Made by a program: the position numbers and the translations under genes
Shown: positions 16,252-22,483 of the stretch, in pieces
Layout: each line of letters begins with the position of its first letter
Numbering within the stretch: position 1 is the first letter of the stretch
Notes under the pieces: model-generated
The model's database searches: none
The model's input: only the letters and a program-made list of their open reading frames with translations
Told to the model about the DNA's origin: nothing
From: Bifidobacterium sp. UBA744
GTDB taxonomy: Bacteria; Actinomycetota; Actinomycetes; Actinomycetales; Bifidobacteriaceae
Assembly (NCBI GenBank): GCA_002298605.1
Contig: DBKS01000044.1
Coordinates: 15,100 to 75,560, forward strand
Direction: 5' to 3'
DNA: 60,461 nucleotides

Positions 16252-17082
16252 TTACTTGCGGTTCTTACCATTCGGACGACGACGAACAATCATCTTGTTC
16301 GAAGCCTTCTTCGGACGACGAGTACGAACCTCACCCTTGCCCCAAGGCGACACCGGCGGCTTACCACCGCGGGTACGACCACCATGCGGATGATCGACCG
16401 GGTTCATGGATTCACCACGGGTGACCGGGCGCTTGCCGATCCAACGGGCGCGACCAGCCTTGCCGAGCTGAATGTTGGCGTGATCCTCATTGCCGACCTC
16501 ACCGATGGTGGCGCGGCAACGGGCATCGACGTTGCGGATTTCGCCGGACGGCATACGCAGCTGGGCGTAGGCGCCATCCTTGGCGACGAGCTGAACGGCG
16601 GCACCGGCGGAACGAGCGATCTTCGCGCCGCCCAGCGGGCGGAGCTCGATGGCGTGCACCACGGTACCGGTCGGGATGTTCTTGAGCGGCAGGTTGTTGC
16701 CAGGCTTGATATCAGCCTTCTCGCCGGTTTCGATGCGATCGCCCTGCTTGATGCCCTTCGGCGCAACGATGTAGCGCTTCTCGCCGTCTGCATAGTGCAG
16801 CAGGGCGATGCGGGCGGAGCGGTTCGGATCGTACTCGATCTCGGCCACGGTTGCGGGCACGCCGTCCTTGTCCCAACGCTTGAAATCGATGAGACGGTAC
16901 TGGCGCTTGTGACCGCCGCCGCGATGGCGGGAGGTCATACGACCGTAGGAGTTGCGACCGCCGGTCTTGGACAGCTTGCGAACCAGCGACTTCTCAGGCG
17001 TGGAACGCGTAAGCTCGGAGAAATCCGAGACGGACGCGTTGCGGCGGCCTGCAGTCGTCGGCTTATAAACGCGGATAGCCAT
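16252..17082 (-). CDS. rplB: 50S ribosomal protein L2
   Basis: L2 is required for subunit association and peptidyl transferase activity. The 276-residue protein has the N-terminal GGRNSYGRMTSRHRGGGHKR and the C-terminal MNPVDHPHGGR, which carries the conserved His near the catalytic centre. Length is normal. Confidence 0.98.
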   Translation of the reverse strand: MAIRVYKPTTAGRRNASVSDFSELTRSTPEKSLVRKLSKTGGRNSYGRMTSRHRGGGHKRQYRLIDFKRWDKDGVPATVAEIEYDPNRSARIALLHYADGEKRYIVAPKGIKQGDRIETGEKADIKPGNNLPLKNIPTGTVVHAIELRPLGGAKIARSAGAAVQLVAKDGAYAQLRMPSGEIRNVDARCRATIGEVGNEDHANIQLGKAGRARWIGKRPVTRGESMNPVDHPHGGRTRGGKPPVSPWGKGEVRTRRPKKASNKMIVRRRPNGKNRK

Positions 17083-17118
17083 AATGTAGTTCTTCCTTTA
17101 ACTTTTCTCGGCTAGCCT

Positions 17119-17415
17119 TCAGTTGCCGAAGATGTCGATGGACTGACCCTCGGCAACGGTCACGATGGCACGCTTCTGATTGACGCGCTGACCGAAACCG
17201 GTGCGGGTGCGCTGCTTCTTGCCAGCGCGGTTGAGGGTGTTGACGTTCGTCACCTTCACCTTGAAGATCTGCTCGATGGCCTGCTTGATCTGGACCTTGT
17301 TGGCGTCACCAGCCACCACGAAGGTGTACTGGCCACGGTCCGAGTTGGCGTAGCTCTTCTCGGAAACGACGGGCTTGAGAATGACGTCGTGAGCGGGGTT
17401 GTGGATAGCTGCCAT
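17119..17415 (-). CDS. rplW: 50S ribosomal protein L23
   Basis: L23 lies at the exit of the peptide tunnel and docks trigger factor and SRP. The 98-residue protein has DVILKPVVSEKSY at the start and VNTLNRAGKKQRTRTGFG in the tunnel-facing loop. It follows rplD after 5 bp. Confidence 0.98.
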   Translation of the reverse strand: MAAIHNPAHDVILKPVVSEKSYANSDRGQYTFVVAGDANKVQIKQAIEQIFKVKVTNVNTLNRAGKKQRTRTGFGQRVNQKRAIVTVAEGQSIDIFGN

Positions 17416-17420
17416 ATTGA

Positions 17421-18089
17421 TCAGGCCTCCTTGGTCTGGGCGGCAGGCTCGGTCTTGGCGGCCACGAACGCCTCAAGGGCGTCCTTGGTGAAGACGACGT
17501 CCTGCGCGGTGACCACGTCGTAGGTGTTGAGCTGATCGGCGAAAATCGGGTGAACGGTCGGAATGTTACGAACAGACAGCCATTCATTCACGTTTTCGCG
17601 GGAGAGGACGACCGTGGTGAAACGGTTCTCGGTCACAGCCAGGGCTGCAACGGCGGTCTTGGTGGAAGGAGTGTCGGCGATGCCGAAGTCAACCACGTGA
17701 AGACGACCGGCATTGGCGCGATCGGAAAGGACGTAGCGCAGAGCCGCGGCCTTCATCTTCTTGGGGGTGCGCTGGGAGTAGTCGCGCGGCACCGGGCCGT
17801 GGACAACGCCACCGTGGTACCACTGGGGAGCGCGGATCGAACCCTGGCGGGCGCGACCGGTGCCCTTCTGCTTCCACGGCTTCTTGCCGCCGCCGGAGAC
17901 CGCGGAGCGGTTCTTCACGGCATGGGTGCCCTGACGAGCAGCGGCGAGCTGGGCAATGACAACCTGGTGGATCAGCGGGACATGAGCGGAAACTTCCTCG
18001 GCGGAGAAGCCGAAGAGCTCAGCGGGGGCGTCGACCGTGCCAGCGGCCTTGCCCTGGGCGTCCGTGATGTTAAGAGCGATGTTAGCCAT
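17421..18089 (-). CDS. rplD: 50S ribosomal protein L4
   Basis: L4 lines the exit tunnel; in E. coli it represses the S10 operon, though that control is not established in actinobacteria. The 222-residue protein contains RQGTHAVKNRSAVSGGGKKPWKQK and TGRARQGSIRAPQW, the conserved tunnel loop. It follows rplC after 6 bp. Confidence 0.98.
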   Translation of the reverse strand: MANIALNITDAQGKAAGTVDAPAELFGFSAEEVSAHVPLIHQVVIAQLAAARQGTHAVKNRSAVSGGGKKPWKQKGTGRARQGSIRAPQWYHGGVVHGPVPRDYSQRTPKKMKAAALRYVLSDRANAGRLHVVDFGIADTPSTKTAVAALAVTENRFTTVVLSRENVNEWLSVRNIPTVHPIFADQLNTYDVVTAQDVVFTKDALEAFVAAKTEPAAQTKEA

Positions 18090-18095
18090 GACTTA

Positions 18096-18749
18096 TCAGG
18101 CTCCCTTCACTGCGGTGCGGACGAGAACGATGCTGCCCTTCGGGCCCGGAATGGCACCCTTGATGGCGAGCACGCCATTCTCCGCGTCGGAGGACACAAC
18201 CTTGAGGTTCTGCACGGTTGCGGTGACGTGGCCCATGCGGCCAGCCATGCGCTTGCCCTTCAGAATGCGGCTCGGGGTGGCGCATGCGCCAACAGAACCG
18301 GGACGACGTTCGTTCTTGTGGGAACCATGGGTGCGGCGGTAGGACTTGAAGCCCCAACGCTTGATGGTGCCGGCGAAGCCCTTGCCCTTGGTGGTGCCGG
18401 TCACGTCGACCTCGGAACCCTCGGCGAACACCTCAGCGGTGATTTCCTGACCGGGCTCGTAGGTCTCGGCGTCATCGGTGCGCACCTCAACGAGGTGGCG
18501 ACGCGGCGTGACACCGGCCTTGGCAAAGTGGCCAGCGAGAGGCTTGGTCACCTTGGTGGGATCAATCTGGCCGTAACCAATCTGAACGGCCTTGTAACCG
18601 TCGGTCTCCTCGGACTTGACGGCGGTCACGACGTTGGTGGATACCTCCACCAGAGTAACGGGGACGAAGAAGCCGTTCTCGTCCCACACCTGGGACATAC
18701 CGAGCTTCTTGCCAAGCATAGCCTTGTGGCTACCACGCTGTGAAGTCAT
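18096..18749 (-). CDS. rplC: 50S ribosomal protein L3
   Basis: L3 initiates 50S assembly. The ATG at 18747-18749, preceded by GGAAGGAGGAG, gives the 217-residue MTSQRGSHKAMLGKKLGMSQ; the open frame extends 14 codons upstream without family similarity. GTTKGKGFAGTIKRWGFK and RTHGSHKNERRPGSVGACATP are the signature region. It follows rpsJ after 16 bp. Confidence 0.97.
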   Translation of the reverse strand: MTSQRGSHKAMLGKKLGMSQVWDENGFFVPVTLVEVSTNVVTAVKSEETDGYKAVQIGYGQIDPTKVTKPLAGHFAKAGVTPRRHLVEVRTDDAETYEPGQEITAEVFAEGSEVDVTGTTKGKGFAGTIKRWGFKSYRRTHGSHKNERRPGSVGACATPSRILKGKRMAGRMGHVTATVQNLKVVSSDAENGVLAIKGAIPGPKGSIVLVRTAVKGA

Positions 18750-18765
18750 AGTGGCTCCTCCTTCC

Positions 18766-19074
18766 TTACAGCTTGATCTCGATGTTGACATCCGCAGGCA
18801 GATCGATGTGCATCAGGGAATCCACGGCCTTGGGGGTCGGGTCCACGATGTCGATGAGGCGCTTGTGAGTGCGCATCTCGAAGTGCTCGCGAGAATCCTT
18901 GTACTTATGAGGAGAACGGATAACGCAGAACACGTTCTTCTCGGTCGGCAGCGGAACGGGGCCAACAACAGTTGCGCCCGCGTTCGTCACCGTTTCGACG
19001 ATCTTCTTCGCCGATTGGTCGATGACCTCGTGGTCATAGGACTTAAGCCTGATGCGGATTTTCTGTCCCGCCAT
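18766..19074 (-). CDS. rpsJ: 30S ribosomal protein S10
   Basis: S10 (NusE) is part of the 30S head and of the NusB-NusE antitermination complex. The 102-residue protein starts MAGQKIRIRLKSYDHEVIDQSA and ends HIDLPADVNIEIKL. AAGGGCGG precedes the ATG. It is the first gene of the S10 block, so the operon promoter must lie in 19075-19300. Confidence 0.98.
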   Translation of the reverse strand: MAGQKIRIRLKSYDHEVIDQSAKKIVETVTNAGATVVGPVPLPTEKNVFCVIRSPHKYKDSREHFEMRTHKRLIDIVDPTPKAVDSLMHIDLPADVNIEIKL

Positions 19075-19300
19075 TGCCGTCCGCCCTTTCTAGCGATTCG
19101 TTTACTATTACCAACCTGCTTTCTGGGCACCGGCGCGCATGGCCTCCTTTGGACATACGTCCTCTGGCGGTCCACACCACATCAGTGCACGGCTCTGGAG
19201 TGAAGCTCCAACCCGCGCTCGCTTTTTTAATTCCAATTTGCGAGCCCAAAACAGGCAACTTGACTATTAAAGCACCGGGGGTGCCCCTGGAATAATCCGG
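19075..19300 (-). promoter_or_regulatory. S10 operon promoter and leader region
   Basis: On the minus strand a candidate promoter reads TTGCCT (19258-19253), 17-bp spacer, TGGAAT (19235-19230), leaving a leader of about 150 nt before rpsJ. The TTGCCT hexamer also occurs in the better rplM promoter. GCTCGC/GCGAGC arms (about 19217-19245) flank an A/T-rich segment over the -10. No gene is seen in 19075-19400. Confidence 0.4.
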
Positions 19301-19320
19301 GCGTGTCGCCCTCATGGTTC

Positions 19321-19334
19321 CGCCAAATTTGGCA
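19321..19334. repeat. palindrome copy 1, CGCCAAATTTGGCA
   Basis: First of four near-identical 14-bp palindromes around the DUF559-like gene. It differs from the perfect form TGCCAAATTTGGCA at base 1. Its right half, TTGGCA, could be a -35 element for the gene (TTGGCA, 18 bp, TCATAT at 19353-19358). Confidence 0.9.
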
Positions 19335-19380
19335 GAACTGCGCAATAAGAGCTCATATCTGCCCACTCATTAATCCATTC

Positions 19381-19394
19381 TGCCAAATTTGACA
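19381..19394. repeat. palindrome copy 2, TGCCAAATTTGACA
   Basis: This copy starts exactly 60 bp after copy 1 and has one mismatch (GGC to GAC) in the right half. A short direct repeat, ATGGCGGACTTG, follows at 19394-19405 and 19408-19419. Confidence 0.85.
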
Positions 19395-19512
19395 TGGCGG
19401 ACTTGGCATGGCGGACTTGCCCCGACGCGCGCACAATTATCCACACCACGCCATTCGGCCACAACAACCGCCCCATCCTCCCCGCATGACATCTTACGGA
19501 TATCGTCATTGC

Positions 19513-20508
19513 ATGAAACGCAACACATCGCTTGAGAATGCCCTGAACCAGGCGCAATACCGCTCCATGTGCCTATGGCCACGTCAACCACAGATGCGTC
19601 AGCTCGCTCGACGAAGAGCCGAGGCAAACGAACTGCTCGCCGTGCGGCACAACCTTTTCGCACGTCCACAATACTGGCAGTCACTTGATTATCGCGAACG
19701 CATCATGCATATTCTGCGCGCAACGTCAGCGAGGCACCCTTCGTGGATACTTTGCTGGATCAGCGCGGCAGCGGTATGGGGACTGAACGACACCTATCGC
19801 ATGCATGACAGCGTGCACATAGCCGTAACAACCGCCAACAGCTCCAGAAACCGCAAGCACCTCCGATTTCACTACATCCCCAACCCCGATGCAGTGACAC
19901 GCAAGGGCATAAGAGTCACAGGACTGCTCCAAACCATATTCGACTGCGCCAGAAGCCTACCCTTCCCCCAAGCGCTGGCGATTTGCGACGCCGCCATGCG
20001 ACTGTATTCACTGAATGCAGACACACTTATGAACCACGTAATCCAACAGGGGCGGCGCGCAGGCATTGAGCGCGCACGTTTCACGCTATCGCGCGCCAAT
20101 CCGCTCAGTGAGAGTGGCGGCGAATCAATCTGCCGCGCATGGCTCATACTGTGGGGATACGCACGTCCTCAATTGCAGCAGAGGTTCGTCGATCCAGTTA
20201 CCGGGCAGGAAAGACGTGTCGATTTTGCTTGGAATCTGGACAATGGACTGATCATCGTTCTGGAATTCGACGGGCGGGAAAAGTATGTCAACGCCGATAT
20301 GCTCGGCGAACAAAACAGCGTCGACGCCGTGCTCGAGGAAAAACGCCGCGAAAGCAATCTTCAGCTCAGCAACCGAATCATCTTTGTACGTACTTGGTAC
20401 GACGAAGCGATCCGCCAGCCCCATCTGGTTCAGCGCAAGCTGGATCTTGCGGGAGTGCCGCGGTCGCGTCCTCCGAAGCTACCGCATTCTCCATATACCG
20501 ACATATAG
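19513..20508 (+). CDS. AbiEi/DUF559-like protein (winged-helix plus Vsr-type nuclease fold), hypothetical
   Basis: A 331-residue cytoplasmic protein if started at ATG 19513; ATGs at 19486 and 19408 are alternatives and no start has a strong ribosome binding site. The layout resembles actinobacterial proteins joining an AbiEi-antitoxin-like region (about 60-180, with GLNDTYRMHDSVHIAV and GIRVTGLLQTIFDCAR) to a C-terminal DUF559/Vsr-type domain. In that domain RRVDFAW, then VLEFDGREKY, could supply the acidic metal ligands and the Glu-Lys of a PD-(D/E)XK-like site. The family is often left hypothetical. No partner toxin gene is adjacent. Palindrome pairs bracket the gene (19321/19381 and 20512/20572), suggesting autoregulation or target sites. 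Confidence 0.7.
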   Translation: MKRNTSLENALNQAQYRSMCLWPRQPQMRQLARRRAEANELLAVRHNLFARPQYWQSLDYRERIMHILRATSARHPSWILCWISAAAVWGLNDTYRMHDSVHIAVTTANSSRNRKHLRFHYIPNPDAVTRKGIRVTGLLQTIFDCARSLPFPQALAICDAAMRLYSLNADTLMNHVIQQGRRAGIERARFTLSRANPLSESGGESICRAWLILWGYARPQLQQRFVDPVTGQERRVDFAWNLDNGLIIVLEFDGREKYVNADMLGEQNSVDAVLEEKRRESNLQLSNRIIFVRTWYDEAIRQPHLVQRKLDLAGVPRSRPPKLPHSPYTDI

Positions 20509-20511
20509 TTA

Positions 20512-20525
20512 TGCCAAATTTGGCA
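20512..20525. repeat. palindrome copy 3, TGCCAAATTTGGCA (core of a perfect 22-bp palindrome)
   Basis: The exact 14-mer lies 4 bp after the stop codon, and the symmetry extends to a perfect 22-bp palindrome at 20508-20529 (arm GTTATGCCAAA). With no loop and no T tract it is not a terminator; it looks like a protein-binding site. Confidence 0.9.
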
Positions 20526-20571
20526 TAACAGCACAGTAGCGGCCCAAATCTTCCGGCTCAGTGACCTGATC

Positions 20572-20585
20572 CGCCAAATTTGGCA
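20572..20585. repeat. palindrome copy 4, CGCCAAATTTGGCA
   Basis: Identical to copy 1 and starting exactly 60 bp after copy 3. It ends 13 bp before the last codon of the convergent budA gene. Confidence 0.9.
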
Positions 20586-20598
20586 AATTAAGTAGACG

Positions 20599-21360
20599 CT
20601 AGCCCCGGTCGCCTTCAGCATTGGTGATGGCTTCGGAAATATTGTCGTGGGTGAAATCATGGTTGCGGTATTCGGGATTGTCGACCGGCAGATGCTGCAC
20701 CAGGGTGTCGAACACCTGCGTCCAGATCTCGCCACGATCAAGAACCGCATCAAGCACATGGCCACCAATCGAATGGTCATCCGCCAGAAAGTGCTCATGG
20801 AATCCCGCAACCGCAGCCCCATGGAACATCATCGGCGAATAATAGCCGAGCATGACGCCCTTGACATCCTGCCCGAGGAAAATCGCCTGGCGGTCGGCAA
20901 CCTCCTCAAGTGTGGGATACGGCGCCTGCTGCTTGATCACCGCCCGCGTCTTCATAAAACTGAAGGTGCCACGCACCATCACCGAGAAGAAGGTGTTCTC
21001 CCGGCCATTCGCCTCGACGATGCGATCATTCAACGACTCAAGACCGATATCCCTGCGCTCGCACTGATATTGGAACGCGGCGCGATGCATCGTGGCAAAC
21101 GGCATCGTGAAATCGTCCGGCACCGCCTCCACCTTGCCGGCACGACCGACTCTCCACGCCTTGCCGTCAAGCACAATGATCTCACCGTCGAGACCCTCAC
21201 CGGTACCAATGCCGGTGTCGCCATGCCGCAGCAGCTCCCCCATCGTCGTGGTGCCCTCCAGCAGACCGGGCACCAACAAGGCGAGCGTGCCGTGCTGATA
21301 GAGGACATTGGCCTGATGCTTACGAATGGGTTCAATGGCTTGCGCAACGGGTTTGGACAT
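20599..21360 (-). CDS. budA: alpha-acetolactate decarboxylase
   Basis: This enzyme converts (S)-alpha-acetolactate to (R)-acetoin and CO2, draining pyruvate to a neutral product. The 253-residue protein matches the family in length. Zinc ligands are visible in GFHEHFLADDHSIGGHVLD (His188, His190, His201), with TGEGLDGE (Glu60) and the FQYQCERRDIG region in place. No acetolactate synthase or butanediol dehydrogenase is adjacent, so the substrate would come from the branched-chain pathway. It converges on the DUF559-like gene. The ribosome binding site is weak (GGCGGAG about 14 bases upstream). The 170-bp upstream spacer shows no gene. Confidence 0.93.
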   Translation of the reverse strand: MSKPVAQAIEPIRKHQANVLYQHGTLALLVPGLLEGTTTMGELLRHGDTGIGTGEGLDGEIIVLDGKAWRVGRAGKVEAVPDDFTMPFATMHRAAFQYQCERRDIGLESLNDRIVEANGRENTFFSVMVRGTFSFMKTRAVIKQQAPYPTLEEVADRQAIFLGQDVKGVMLGYYSPMMFHGAAVAGFHEHFLADDHSIGGHVLDAVLDRGEIWTQVFDTLVQHLPVDNPEYRNHDFTHDNISEAITNAEGDRG

Positions 21361-21530
21361 AATTCGTACTGTACTCCGCCGTCACCAGCAGGAGACCGAT
21401 GCATACCAGAGACGAAGCGCAGTGGACGCGTGCCGTCAACGCACGCACAACCGTATAAAACCGCAATGCGGCAAAAGAATCATCCGCCGCAGACACTGCA
21501 CATGCATATACGTATATACGCAACGATCAG

Positions 21531-22379
21531 TCAGAACACGACGAGGATAGCAACCGCCGACAGAACACTGGCCGCGAATTCGACCATTCCCGTCACCACC
21601 GGCTTCAGCCGGGAACCATGCCGCGCGTCAATCAACGGCAGCACGCAGGCGCGAACCAGCAGCAACAGACAGACAATCCACAAAAACCACAGTGCGCACA
21701 AAGCCTCATTCGACACCTGCCGCGCATGGAACAGCATCACCGTGCAAACAACCAGCATCATCGCATGCCACAGCACCGAAGCCACGCGATACCGGGGATT
21801 GCCGCGCTCACGAATCATGGTTTTGACCACCAGTACCGAGCCAAACTGAAACAACGCGAAAGCCGCGGCAAGATACACCGCCCGCAATTCCATATAAGGC
21901 CAGGCATCATCACCCGGGTTGGCGTCATAACCATAGACCAATCCCGACATGGTGCAGGAGGAGATGATCGCAACCACGTTATTCACCAGACTGCGCTCAC
22001 AGTGACGATACGCGGCTATAAGGCTGGCGCCGAACAACACCAGATACCAAGGCGCCCACATGACAATGCGCCAATGCACTACCAGGAACGGGAGCCCGAC
22101 CACCGCCAGCACCGCGCCATAGGCCAGCACCGGCGGCAGATAGCGGCGGTTCAGACGCGATGAGACCCAGCGCGCCGACACGTACTGCACGCAATAGCAC
22201 AAAGCCCATGCCGTCAGCAGCCAGAGAGCGTCCCACGACAAGCCCGCCGCGACCATTCCCGCCAGCGGAGGGAGGAGGGCCATCACCCATGCGCCCGGCT
22301 GATCAGGCACCCACGCTTTGCTCCCGAGTTTGCGAGGCGACTTCGGACTGCTGAAACCTGTCGGACGCATTTCGTTCAT
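21531..22379 (-). CDS. YwiC-like integral membrane protein
   Basis: A 282-residue protein with about eight to nine hydrophobic helices. The N-terminal WVPDQPGAWVMALLPPLAG resembles the family signature (PKQHGAWAM-type) of YwiC-like proteins. Function is unknown in the family; links to anaerobic respiration genes exist in Bacillus by position only. It lies between adhE and budA on the same strand but is separated from adhE by a terminator. It ends 170 bp before budA starts. Confidence 0.75.
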   Translation of the reverse strand: MNEMRPTGFSSPKSPRKLGSKAWVPDQPGAWVMALLPPLAGMVAAGLSWDALWLLTAWALCYCVQYVSARWVSSRLNRRYLPPVLAYGAVLAVVGLPFLVVHWRIVMWAPWYLVLFGASLIAAYRHCERSLVNNVVAIISSCTMSGLVYGYDANPGDDAWPYMELRAVYLAAAFALFQFGSVLVVKTMIRERGNPRYRVASVLWHAMMLVVCTVMLFHARQVSNEALCALWFLWIVCLLLLVRACVLPLIDARHGSRLKPVVTGMVEFAASVLSAVAILVVF

Positions 22380-22417
22380 GACCTCAACGATAGATGATGC
22401 ACGGCAATACGTGAAGA

Positions 22418-22445
22418 CCCGGATACGGACGAATCCGCATCCGGG
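22418..22445 (-). terminator. terminator downstream of adhE
   Basis: CCCGGATACGGA (22418-22429) pairs with TCCGCATCCGGG (22434-22445) with one mismatch and a tight 4-nt loop. It is 38 bp beyond the adhE stop codon. Confidence 0.8.
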
Positions 22446-22483
22446 CCCATGCCGAGACGGTTGGGAGTACTACCTCATGCGGC

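Noticed and set aside
19394..19419. Tandem ATGGCGGACTTG repeat before the DUF559-like gene
   Set aside because: Only two short copies; may be a slippage product and was not treated as a separate element.
21506..21517. 12-bp palindrome ATATACGTATAT near the 3' end of the YwiC-like gene
   Set aside because: Low-complexity alternating purine/pyrimidine sequence; no second copy or positional logic supports a site.
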